Shown here one piece after another: positions 9,161-16,655 of a stretch of DNA of 64,000 nt (within the stretch, counting starts at the first letter, position 1; every line of letters starts with the position of its first letter). The notes beneath the pieces were generated by a model that had not been told where the DNA came from, made no database searches, and was given only the letters and a program-made list of their open reading frames with translations. Source of the DNA: Bacillota bacterium (GTDB lineage Bacteria; Bacillota_A; Clostridia; Christensenellales; Aristaeellaceae); NCBI GenBank assembly GCA_023421735.1, contig JAEZSP010000052.1, positions 1 to 64,000 of the forward strand, given 5' to 3'. A program made the translations under genes and the position numbers.

Positions 9161-9201
9161 GCGCGCCGTGGGGAAATGCCACGGCGCACGATTGCTTTTT
9201 T
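9161..9201 (+). terminator. Rho-independent terminator
   Basis: CGCCGTGG pairs with CCACGGCG around a GGAAATG loop, followed by CACGATTGC and six T. It ends the transcript of the genes ending at 8967. Its T-run overlaps the -35 box of the next promoter. Confidence 0.7.
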
Positions 9202-9220
9202 AACCGGCATCTGGTAAAAT
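9192..9220 (+). promoter_or_regulatory. Promoter giving a probably leaderless mRNA
   Basis: TTGCTT, 17 bases, TAAAAT. Only 6 bases separate the -10 box from the ATG at 9227, so transcription should begin at or next to the start codon. No ribosome binding site is present upstream of that ATG, which fits. Confidence 0.6.
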
Positions 9221-9226
9221 GCGACC

Positions 9227-10372
9227 ATGAACAAGAATGAATGGAAGGGCTATCTACGCCCGAGGCTCATCCTCATTGCGTTTGGCGTCGGGCTGTACGT
9301 GATCCTGCAAACGCCTGAGCGGCTTTCCGGATTCATCGGCTGGGTATGGCGGGTCTTTTCGCCCATCATGCTGGGCCTTGCCATTGCATTTGTCCTGAAT
9401 GTGTTTCTGGATTTTATAGAGCGAACGCTCACGTTTTTTTCGCGCGGGAAGATGCGTCACGGGCTCGTGCGCGCCATTGGGCTGCTTTTGACCTTCACGT
9501 TGATGCTCGGCGCGGTGGTGGGCGTTTTGTTCGTCATCATACCGGCGATTGGGGATACGGTGAATCAGGTTACCAGGTATTTGCCGCAATCATCGACAGA
9601 AGCGGCGGACTGGGCGGCGGCTCAACTGACAAACATGGGTTTTAACGCGAAGATCGTTGCCGACATGCAGACGCGTTTTCTCGATCTGATTAACCAACTG
9701 CTCGATTATCTGAAGTCCGAATCGTTTGGCGTGGCGAACTTTGCGCTGGACGTGACGACATCGATTCTCGATACATTCCTGTCGATTGTGCTGGGCGTGA
9801 TTTTCGCGCTGTACATACTCGCGAGCAAGGAAAAGATCGGCAAGTTTGTGAACGACGCGATGCGCAAACTGATTCCCGTCAGGCGATGGGACAGGACGGT
9901 CGAGATCATGCATCTTTCGTTTACGACGTTTGCGTCGTTTGTGAAGGGGCAGCTTCTCGAGGCGTGCATTCTCGGCATGCTGTGCTTTATCGGCATGATG
10001 GTCTTCCGGTTTCCCAATCCTGCGGTCATCTCGCTTTTGATCGGCGTGACGGCGCTCATTCCCATACTTGGCGCGTGGATCGGCGCGGGCGTGGCGGCGT
10101 TTTTGATCGTGATCGTGAGCCCCATCAAGGCGCTCCTGTTCCTGCTTTTTATACTGGTTCTCCAGCAGATTGACAACAACTTTGTTTATCCGCGCGTGGT
10201 GGGGACATCCGTGGGGCTGCCGGGTGTGCTGGTTCTGGCGGCGATCACCGTGGGCGGCAACGTTGCGGGCGTGATTGGCATGCTGGTGGGCGTGCCGCTG
10301 TGCTCGGTTATTTATGTGCTTCTCAAAAAGGCGGTCTATGCGAAGAAGAAGCCGACCGTAACGGTGCAATAA
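9227..10372 (+). CDS. AI-2E family transporter (UPF0118)
   Basis: A 381-residue polytopic membrane protein with the organisation of the AI-2E/PerM family: two N-terminal helices (LRPRLILIAFGVGLYVI, FSPIMLGLAIAFVLNVF), a third, a hydrophilic cytoplasmic or periplasmic segment at about 95-165, and then a C-terminal block of helices containing the conserved LIGVTALIPILGAWIGAG and QQIDNNFVYPRVVG segments. Members export a range of small solutes, and some act as sodium/proton antiporters; the substrate cannot be told here. The promoter is so close that the mRNA is probably leaderless. The stop overlaps the start of the RluA-type gene by one base (TAATG). Confidence 0.88.
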   Translation: MNKNEWKGYLRPRLILIAFGVGLYVILQTPERLSGFIGWVWRVFSPIMLGLAIAFVLNVFLDFIERTLTFFSRGKMRHGLVRAIGLLLTFTLMLGAVVGVLFVIIPAIGDTVNQVTRYLPQSSTEAADWAAAQLTNMGFNAKIVADMQTRFLDLINQLLDYLKSESFGVANFALDVTTSILDTFLSIVLGVIFALYILASKEKIGKFVNDAMRKLIPVRRWDRTVEIMHLSFTTFASFVKGQLLEACILGMLCFIGMMVFRFPNPAVISLLIGVTALIPILGAWIGAGVAAFLIVIVSPIKALLFLLFILVLQQIDNNFVYPRVVGTSVGLPGVLVLAAITVGGNVAGVIGMLVGVPLCSVIYVLLKKAVYAKKKPTVTVQ

Positions 10373-11313
10373 TGCGCGCATTCAAGATCACACAGAAGGA
10401 CGACGGCAGGAAAATCGAAAAGTGGCTTTTGACCGCCGCGCCCGGATTGACGATGGGGCTTGCGCGCAAGTATCTGCGGCTCAAGCGGGTTCGGGTGAAC
10501 GGCAAGCCCGCGCGGGACGGCGCAGTCTTGGCTGCGGGCGACGCGATTCAGGTGTACCTGAACGACGAACTGTTTGACGAAAAGCCGCGCGAGAACAAGC
10601 TGTTGGCGGGTTTTCGGCATCGCATCGACGTGGCATATGAGGACGAAAACATACTGATCGTGGACAAGCGCCCGGGCATGCGCGTGCATCCCGACGCCGA
10701 CGAAAAGGTGGACACGCTCATTACGCACATCCAGGCGTATCTCTATCAAAAAGGAGCATACGACGAGGCATTTGCCCCCGCGCTCTGCAACCGCATCGAC
10801 CGCTTCACCGGCGGACTGGTGATCGCGGCGAAGACGCGGGAGGCGCTTTTGTGCATGGATCGGCTGATCCGAAACCGTGAAGTGAAGAAGTTTTACCTTT
10901 GCGCGGCTGTGGGGAAAATGCCCCGTGCGCAGGGCGCGCTCAAGGGGTACCTTGTCAAGGAAGGTAAGCGCGTGTACGTGCTGGACAGGAGCGTCCCGGG
11001 CGCGCAGTATGCCGAAACGCTCTATCGGGTGCTTTCCGATGAAAACGGCGTTTCGATGATCGAGTGCGAGCTGGTTACGGGCCGCACGCACCAGATTCGC
11101 GCGCAGTTCGCGGCCTCCGGGCATCCCCTCGTCGGGGACACCCAGTACGGAGACCCGGCGATCAACCGGAAATACCCCGTGCATTTTCAGCAGCTCTATG
11201 CCTATCGCGTCGAATTTGCGTTTGCTTCGGACGCGGGAATCCTTTCGTATCTGAACGGCAAGTCTGTGCAGGTGAAGACGCTCCACAAAGGATTTTCCGA
11301 GATTACGCTATAG
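10372..11313 (+). CDS. RluA-family pseudouridine synthase
   Basis: Converts uridine to pseudouridine in RNA. An S4 RNA-binding domain at residues 12-65 (ARKYLRLKRVRVNGKPARDG) precedes the catalytic domain. The catalytic motif is NRIDRFTGGLVIAAKT, with the essential Asp at about residue 143; most RluA enzymes have RLDRDTSGL, so the motif is slightly divergent. The C-terminal motif GRTHQIRAQFAASGHPLVGD is canonical. The start overlaps the upstream stop, so it is cotranslated with the permease. The gene ends head-on with an ABC permease gene, and the two stop codons share the palindrome CTATAG. The target uridine is unknown. Confidence 0.9.
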   Translation: MRAFKITQKDDGRKIEKWLLTAAPGLTMGLARKYLRLKRVRVNGKPARDGAVLAAGDAIQVYLNDELFDEKPRENKLLAGFRHRIDVAYEDENILIVDKRPGMRVHPDADEKVDTLITHIQAYLYQKGAYDEAFAPALCNRIDRFTGGLVIAAKTREALLCMDRLIRNREVKKFYLCAAVGKMPRAQGALKGYLVKEGKRVYVLDRSVPGAQYAETLYRVLSDENGVSMIECELVTGRTHQIRAQFAASGHPLVGDTQYGDPAINRKYPVHFQQLYAYRVEFAFASDAGILSYLNGKSVQVKTLHKGFSEITL

Positions 11314-12123
11314 CCGCGTGACGATCAGGTTTCCAGATTCATATCTTTTGACGCCCTGATGAAAAATCCACATTGCCAGCGCCGCGAAACACGTAGCCGC
11401 GCAGATTTGCGCAGGCAGCCAATATGCGGCGTTGTTTCCGCGCGCGATTTTGAGCGGGACGTGGACGATGAACTGCGCGGGGATGAGCCAATAGAGCAGG
11501 AAGCGGACGGCCTTTGGAAAGACACCCACCGGGTAAAAGCAGAAGATGCCCGCGAAGTCCATGGAGAGTGTGGAGAGAAATGAGGAATTGCCGAGGAAGA
11601 AGACGGTCGACTGGAGGATTGTCACCACCGCGGCCATGACGAGGCCTCCTGTTATCACACCCAGAAGAAAGCCGAGCCAGCCGGATATGCCCTGATGGGT
11701 CAGCGCCATGATGAAAAAGCCGTAGGCGATGTCGCCAAAGCCGGTGAACTGCGCGCGCGACATGAGGAGGTTCAAAAGCGCGTTGCGCGGCTGGAGAAGG
11801 TAGGAATCGAGCGCGCCGGTCATGACCAACTCATTGATGCGCGCGACGTTTCCGAACAGAACGAGCATCAGTCCGCCGCCGGCTGCGCCCGTCGCCCAGA
11901 TGAACATGACGTCGCGGAAGTCATAACCGCCGACGGTGCCGCCCGTCCCCTTGAACACCACCCACCAGAAGAAGATATAGGTCGCGTCGGAGATGAACAT
12001 GCCGATGGCGGAGGAGAGGAAGCTCGCGCGGTATTCCATGGCGGATGCGAGGTTGAAGCGCAGATAGAGAAGCGCCAGACGCAGGCGGCTACATGCGCGT
12101 GATGATGAGGTTTCCGGATTCAT
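11308..12123 (-). CDS. ABC-2 permease, paralogue B (PF06182-like)
   Basis: A 272-residue integral membrane subunit of an ABC exporter. About six hydrophobic segments are visible. It is strongly similar to the product of the gene just upstream: both have LRFNL-S-A-EYRASFLS, GGYDFRD-MFIWAT, GALD-YLLQPRN-LLNLLMSR and the ending ESGNLI-TR. The family usually works as a pair of unlike permeases with one ATPase; here a third copy is present, evidently by tandem duplication. The start (ATG at 12123) lies inside the 3' end of the upstream gene, with a 35-base overlap and a mediocre GGGG site, so the exact N-terminus is uncertain. It is the last gene of the operon. Confidence 0.8.
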   Translation of the reverse strand: MNPETSSSRACSRLRLALLYLRFNLASAMEYRASFLSSAIGMFISDATYIFFWWVVFKGTGGTVGGYDFRDVMFIWATGAAGGGLMLVLFGNVARINELVMTGALDSYLLQPRNALLNLLMSRAQFTGFGDIAYGFFIMALTHQGISGWLGFLLGVITGGLVMAAVVTILQSTVFFLGNSSFLSTLSMDFAGIFCFYPVGVFPKAVRFLLYWLIPAQFIVHVPLKIARGNNAAYWLPAQICAATCFAALAMWIFHQGVKRYESGNLIVTRL

Positions 12124-12877
12124 ACTTGCGAAGACCCCTTTCGAATACCCAGAGGGCGAGCGCGACAAAGCACAACGTCGCGCCGATCTGCGCAGGGAGC
12201 CAGTAGGCCACGCCGATGCCGCGCGCGATCCGCAGCGGGACGTGGACGATGAACTGCGCGGGGATGAGCCAGTAGAGCAAGAATCGGAGCGCGCGGGGGA
12301 AGATGCCCTCCGGGTAGGTGCAGAAGTTGATGGACAGATTGAGCGACATGCCCGAGAGGAATGAGGAATTACCGAGAAAGAAGACCGTCGATTGGAGGAT
12401 CACGATCTCGGACGCCATCACAATTCCGCCGGAGAAGACGCCGAGCAGATAGCCCATCCAGCCGGAAAAGCTCTGATGGGACAGGATCATCACCGCGATG
12501 CCGTAGAGGAAGTCGCCCCAGGCTGTGAAGTCCGTGCGCGACATGAGGAGGTTCAGAAGCACGTTGCGCGGTTGAAGGAGGTAGGTATCAAGCGCACCGG
12601 TCATCACCATGTCGTTGATGCGCGGAAGATTTCCGAACAGGATGTTCATGAGCCCAAAACCGGATGCTGCGGTTGCCCAGATAAACATCATGTCGCGGAA
12701 GTCATAGCCGCCGATGGGGCCGTCCGCTTGTTGAAAAAGAGCCCACCAGAAAAAGATGAAGGTCGCATCGGATACGAACATTCCCACCGCTGCGGAAAGA
12801 AAGCTCGCGCGGTATTCGAGCGCGGCGGAAAGATTAAAGCGTATGTACAGTGCCGCGAGTTTGCGTTTCTTTTGCAT
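12089..12877 (-). CDS. ABC-2 permease, paralogue A (PF06182-like)
   Basis: A 262-residue membrane subunit with the same segments as its downstream paralogue (FFWWALFQ, MMFIWATAASGFGLMNILFGN, LLQPRNVLLNLLMSRTDF). ATG 12877 is preceded by GGAGG about 8 bases away and only two bases separate it from the stop of the preceding permease gene. With the ATPase and the unlike permease upstream it forms an exporter of unknown substrate. The near-duplicate downstream suggests recent tandem duplication within the operon. Confidence 0.85.
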   Translation of the reverse strand: MQKKRKLAALYIRFNLSAALEYRASFLSAAVGMFVSDATFIFFWWALFQQADGPIGGYDFRDMMFIWATAASGFGLMNILFGNLPRINDMVMTGALDTYLLQPRNVLLNLLMSRTDFTAWGDFLYGIAVMILSHQSFSGWMGYLLGVFSGGIVMASEIVILQSTVFFLGNSSFLSGMSLNLSINFCTYPEGIFPRALRFLLYWLIPAQFIVHVPLRIARGIGVAYWLPAQIGATLCFVALALWVFERGLRKYESGNLIITRM

Positions 12878-12879
12878 GG

Positions 12880-13662
12880 TCAGCCTCCGTTCGCCTGGAT
12901 GGCGCGTCGCCCGAGCCGCAGAATGAGTGCGCACAGGCCCATAAAGAGCACGAGGTACAAAACCTGCACGGGCACGGCATTTCTGAACAGTTCATCCGAA
13001 TAGCCCACGAACAGCCGCGCGGGCGCCCAGCTGACATACGAAAAGGGCATTTTACGCGCGAACGCCTGCAGCCACCCGGGCAGAAATTCAATGGGCAGGA
13101 ACGTGCCGAACATGAACACGAACTTGCCGAACAGGAGGTTGAAGCCATAGGGGTCTTCCACAAAAAACGCCGAGAGCCCGATGAACATCTGGACGAAGAA
13201 ATAAAGGGACACGCCGAGGATGAGCGAGAGGGTGGCGGGGAGAAGCGTCCAGGCTTGGTATCCCTGGATGGGCCCGACGAACGAGAAGCCGAGGACCGCG
13301 CCCACCGCGCCGAAGAGCAGTATATTCACGAGCGCCGGGCCCATGGCGGAGGCATATTGATAGCCTACATAGCCATAGGGGCGCAGAAGCTGGTAGGCGA
13401 TGGCGCCCGATTTCACGTCCTCCGCGACGGTTGCGTAGACGCGGGTGTTCGCACCGAAGGAGATGATCTCGGTCACACACAGATACCAGATGATCTGCGT
13501 GAGCGTCAGACCCGACACGCCGCCGTCCTCATAGATGGCCGACCAGAGATACAGGAACACGAAGATGAACATGGCGTATGTAAAAAAGCCCGCGATGATG
13601 TTTCCCCGGTACATGAACGCGTTTTGCAGCGCCAGCCGGAACGTCATGAGATACTTTTTCAT
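12880..13662 (-). CDS. ABC-2 permease, first transmembrane subunit
   Basis: A 260-residue protein beginning KKYLMTFRLALQNAFMYRG, with about six membrane segments (NIIAGFFTYAMFIFVFLYL; GPALVNILLFGAVGAVLGF; LYFFVQMFIGLSAFFV; VLYLVLFMGLCALILRL). It belongs to the other half of the PF06182-type permease pair. Its ATG overlaps the ATPase stop in ATGA, so translation is coupled. Substrate unknown. Confidence 0.85.
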   Translation of the reverse strand: MKKYLMTFRLALQNAFMYRGNIIAGFFTYAMFIFVFLYLWSAIYEDGGVSGLTLTQIIWYLCVTEIISFGANTRVYATVAEDVKSGAIAYQLLRPYGYVGYQYASAMGPALVNILLFGAVGAVLGFSFVGPIQGYQAWTLLPATLSLILGVSLYFFVQMFIGLSAFFVEDPYGFNLLFGKFVFMFGTFLPIEFLPGWLQAFARKMPFSYVSWAPARLFVGYSDELFRNAVPVQVLYLVLFMGLCALILRLGRRAIQANGG

Positions 13663-14642
13663 GACCGGTCCCCCTTGAAGATCGAGGCGATGATCTTTTC
13701 CATCGAGGGGTCCTCGACAGTGATGTCGCTCACGGGTCCGAGCGCCACGACGCCGCGCAGCGCCTCGTCGATTGACACCATGTTCGTATCCACCAGGAAA
13801 ATGGCGCTCGATTTCGTCTGTTCGAGAACGTCCGCCCATGCGGGCGGGTCGATATCCACCTCGGCCTGATAGCGCACGGTGACGCGCTTTTTGGAGATGT
13901 GGCGGGTGCGCAGTTCGTCCACGGGCTCGTCGAGCACGATGCCGCCCGCGTCGATGATGATGGCCCTTTGGCAGATGTTTTCGATGTCGCCCGCGTCATG
14001 GCTTGTGAGGAAGATGGTCGTGCCGCGCGAGCGGTTCATTTCGAGGATGCGCGCGCGCAGTTCCTGCTTGACGACCACATCGAGTCCGATGGTCGGCTCG
14101 TCAAGAAACAGGATTTCAGGCTCATGCAGGAGAGACGCCGCCACCTCGCAGCGGATGCGCTGACCGAGCGAGAGCTTGCGCACGGGCGTGCGGAAAAATT
14201 CCCCGAGCGCGAACGCCTCGACGAGATTTTGGGTGCGGCTTTTGAGGGTATCCCGCTCGATGTCATAGATGGCGCCCAAAAGCTCGAAGCTGTCGGCGGG
14301 CGGGAGATGAAACCAAAGCTGCGATTTTTGACCGAAGACGGTGCCGATGCGCCGGGAGAGGTTTTTGCGCTCGCGCATGGGATCCATGCCGAGTACCGTG
14401 ATCGCGCCGGATGTGGGGGTGAGGATGCCGGTCATCATCTTGATGGTGGTCGATTTCCCCGCGCCGTTGGGGCCGATGAAGGCGAGCCGCTCGCCCGCGT
14501 GCACCGTAAAGTCAATGCCCCGAACGGCCTGAACCTCGCGGTATTCCGGCTTTGCGAGCGCGCGAAACGAGGCCGCGAGCCCCGGGTTTTTCACGCGCGA
14601 GCGGTACGTCTTTGTCAGTCCCTTTGCCAACACGCATTCCAT
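13659..14642 (-). CDS. ABC transporter ATP-binding protein
   Basis: A 327-residue ATPase of the NatA/drug-export type. Walker A is GPNGAGKST near residue 63, the Q-loop is in VFGQKSQLWFHLP, the signature is LSLGQRIRCE (LSLGQ instead of LSGGQ), Walker B is ILFLDEPTIGLD and the H-loop is in FLTSHD. A C-terminal extension of about 90 residues follows. ATG 14642 lies 6 bases after GGAGGG. The operon is preceded by a consensus promoter, a short leader ORF and a terminator, so expression is probably set by attenuation. The substrate is unknown; the regulatory layout makes a toxic compound or antibiotic a reasonable guess, no more. Confidence 0.9.
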   Translation of the reverse strand: MECVLAKGLTKTYRSRVKNPGLAASFRALAKPEYREVQAVRGIDFTVHAGERLAFIGPNGAGKSTTIKMMTGILTPTSGAITVLGMDPMRERKNLSRRIGTVFGQKSQLWFHLPPADSFELLGAIYDIERDTLKSRTQNLVEAFALGEFFRTPVRKLSLGQRIRCEVAASLLHEPEILFLDEPTIGLDVVVKQELRARILEMNRSRGTTIFLTSHDAGDIENICQRAIIIDAGGIVLDEPVDELRTRHISKKRVTVRYQAEVDIDPPAWADVLEQTKSSAIFLVDTNMVSIDEALRGVVALGPVSDITVEDPSMEKIIASIFKGDRS

Positions 14643-14668
14643 GGTCATCCCTCCTGCATTTGATGTAC

Positions 14669-14698
14669 AAAAAACGAGGCCGGTATGCACCGACCCCG
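14669..14698 (-). terminator. Attenuator terminator before the ABC operon
   Basis: On the minus strand CGGGGTCGGT pairs with ACCGGCCTCG (two G-U pairs) around GCAT, followed by six T. It lies between the leader ORF and the first structural gene, only 27 bases before the ATPase start, so it can cut the operon transcript short unless bypassed. Confidence 0.75.
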
Positions 14699-14751
14699 TG
14701 ATTCGTTCAGTCGATGCGGACGCGCTCCCCGCGCGGCCGCAACTTTTTACG

Positions 14752-14817
14752 CTATGCGGAACGCGCCGGGATGATAATAACGTGAAGCATCGGTTGATAC
14801 GCAAAACACGAAATCAT
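14752..14817 (-). CDS. 21-residue leader peptide of the ABC operon
   Basis: A short ORF with a near-perfect ribosome binding site (GGAAGGAGG, 9 bases before the ATG). It encodes MISCFAYQPMLHV followed by IIIPARSA and stops 53 bases before the terminator hairpin. It lies about 35 bases after the predicted transcription start. The order of consensus promoter, strongly translated short ORF, terminator and transporter is typical of ribosome-mediated attenuation. Whether stalling depends on a drug, on an amino acid, or on translation speed cannot be told; the three consecutive Ile before Pro are a possible stall site. Alternative antiterminator pairing was not established by eye. Confidence 0.65.
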   Translation of the reverse strand: MISCFAYQPMLHVIIIPARSA

Positions 14818-14859
14818 CTGGACGCGCCTCCTTCCAAACTGAATTGTTTGTTGCAAAGA

Positions 14860-14888
14860 ATCATAGCCCATGAAATTCAATCTGTCAA
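14860..14888 (-). promoter_or_regulatory. Promoter of the leader/ABC operon
   Basis: On the minus strand TTGACA, 17 bases, TATGAT. It begins 13 bases after the galT stop codon, so the ABC operon is separately transcribed from galT. Confidence 0.8.
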
Positions 14889-14900
14889 TCCTGAGGCGTG

Positions 14901-16418
14901 TTACTTTTTGGTTAATCCGACGGTCTCGAGGAAGCGGAGGATGCCCGCATCGTCCTTCATGACGCCCGCATCGGAAAGCACGCGTGCGCACTTCACGGAC
15001 AGTGCCTTGCGGATGGCTGCGTCCGCCTGGTCGTCCGTGAGGGCTGTGCCGGTTGCTTTTGCGATTTCCGCAATCCACCGGTAGTGCTTGGAAAGCGGGG
15101 AATCTTCCGCGGGAATTTCGGAGAGGGGCGTTTCTCCGGTCAGGTATTTTTTCAGTTCCGCAAACTCGGTGACGAGCCGACCGGGCAGGATAAACATGCC
15201 CATGACCTCGATCAGTCCGATGTTCTCTTTTTTGATGTGATGAAGGTCCGCGTGCGGATGGAATACGCCCAGCGGATGTTCGGGGGTCGTCAGATTATTG
15301 CGCAAAACGAGGTCGAGCTTGAATTGTCCGTCTTCGATCCGGAGGATCGGCGTGACGGTGTTGTGGGGCGTGCCGTCTGTTTCCGCATAGATGCCGCGCG
15401 CCGGATCGGAATACGTGCGCCAGGCGTTGAGGATGCGGGCTGCGGTTTCGGTGAGGCGCGCGCGGTCGCGTCCGCGCAGCCGGATGCAGGTCATCGGCCA
15501 GTCCGCGATTTCCGCCTCGACGCCCGGGACGCCCGTCAGCGCGATTTTGGTCTTTGCCGCGTCCATGGGGAAAAGGTGGCGTCCGCCCTGGAAGTGATCG
15601 TGATTGAGAATGGAGCCGCCCACGATGGGCAGATCGGCGTTTGAGCCGAGGAAGTAGTGCGGGAACTGGGACACAAAGTCAAAAAGGCGCACAAACGTCT
15701 TTTCTGAAATTGCCATGGGAACATGCTGTTCATTGAGCACGATGCAGTGTTCGTCATAATAGAGATAGGGCGAATACTGCAAAAACCAGTTTTCACCGCC
15801 GAAATGCAGGGGCACCATGCGGTGATTCTGGCGGGCGGGAAAGCCGATGCGTCCCGCGTAGCCCACGTTTTCGATGCAGAGCATGCACTTGGGATAGCCG
15901 ACCTGCGGGAGCGATTTTGCGGCCGCGATATCGCGGGGATCCTTTTCGGGCTTGGAGAGGTTGATGGTGATCTCAAGCTGGCCGCAGGGTGAGTCTTCGA
16001 AGAAGCGCTGGTTTTTTGCGATGCGGGAGACCTTGATATAATCGTTGTGTCTGCACAGGGCGTAGAACCAACCCGTCGCGGCCTGCGGGGACACGCCCGC
16101 AAGCTTCGCAAACGTTTCGCGCACCTCGGCGGGGGAGGGGGTCAAAGCGCCCATGATTTTTGCGGTAAACAAATCCCGCGCCTCGGCGCGATCCCCGATG
16201 AGGCCCGCCTGAACCGCGCAATCTGATAGCATCTCCAAGTATGCATCCGCCGTTTCGGGGATTGGCGCGGGCGTATATTCGATGTCCGCGGGCGCGGACA
16301 TTCCCATGATTTCCAGGAGCCGATTGACACAATAAGCCCGATCGATTGGATAAATCATTGCATGTTCCTGCGCGAAATCGACGAGGCGGTAGATTGCCTG
16401 GGTGGCGAGATTCGTCAT
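14901..16418 (-). CDS. galT: Galactose-1-phosphate uridylyltransferase, class II
   Basis: Transfers UMP from UDP-glucose to galactose-1-phosphate in the Leloir pathway. The 505-residue length and the absence of the short class I architecture mark the Firmicutes GalT type. Recognisable segments are SPCGQLEITINLSKPEKDPRD, YPKCMLC, GRIGFPARQNHR and SILNHDHFQGG, the last corresponding to the nucleotidyl-transfer histidine region. ATG 16418 lies 9 bases after AAGGAG; an in-frame ATG at 16436 is less likely. It is transcribed divergently from galK, each with its own promoter in the 237-base gap. Function is confident. Confidence 0.93.
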   Translation of the reverse strand: MTNLATQAIYRLVDFAQEHAMIYPIDRAYCVNRLLEIMGMSAPADIEYTPAPIPETADAYLEMLSDCAVQAGLIGDRAEARDLFTAKIMGALTPSPAEVRETFAKLAGVSPQAATGWFYALCRHNDYIKVSRIAKNQRFFEDSPCGQLEITINLSKPEKDPRDIAAAKSLPQVGYPKCMLCIENVGYAGRIGFPARQNHRMVPLHFGGENWFLQYSPYLYYDEHCIVLNEQHVPMAISEKTFVRLFDFVSQFPHYFLGSNADLPIVGGSILNHDHFQGGRHLFPMDAAKTKIALTGVPGVEAEIADWPMTCIRLRGRDRARLTETAARILNAWRTYSDPARGIYAETDGTPHNTVTPILRIEDGQFKLDLVLRNNLTTPEHPLGVFHPHADLHHIKKENIGLIEVMGMFILPGRLVTEFAELKKYLTGETPLSEIPAEDSPLSKHYRWIAEIAKATGTALTDDQADAAIRKALSVKCARVLSDAGVMKDDAGILRFLETVGLTKK

Positions 16419-16451
16419 AACGGTATTCTCCTTCATTTATGCGTCTCATCC

Positions 16452-16481
16452 ATTATCAAGTACGCGGGTGCGCCGTGTCAA
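16452..16481 (-). promoter_or_regulatory. galT promoter
   Basis: On the minus strand TTGACA, 18 bases, GATAAT, 33 bases upstream of the galT start codon. Confidence 0.65.
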
Positions 16482-16503
16482 TCGTAAAGATTTTAATTTA
16501 TCC

Positions 16504-16532
16504 TTGCTTCTGTTATAGCACGGGGGTAAAAT
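16504..16532 (+). promoter_or_regulatory. galK promoter
   Basis: TTGCTT, 17 bases, TAAAAT: the same two hexamers as the promoter at 9192. It would leave a galK leader of about 115 bases. It stands back to back with the galT promoter. Confidence 0.55.
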
Positions 16533-16655
16533 AAACAATGACGATTTGGATGTCTAAAGCCCATGTTTCCCGTTTCGGCCGCGTTTGATCGGCGCTGAGC
16601 GGGATGGACGTTCGACACCCTGGACAAAGTTTTTTTCCGAAAGCGGGGTATGTGT

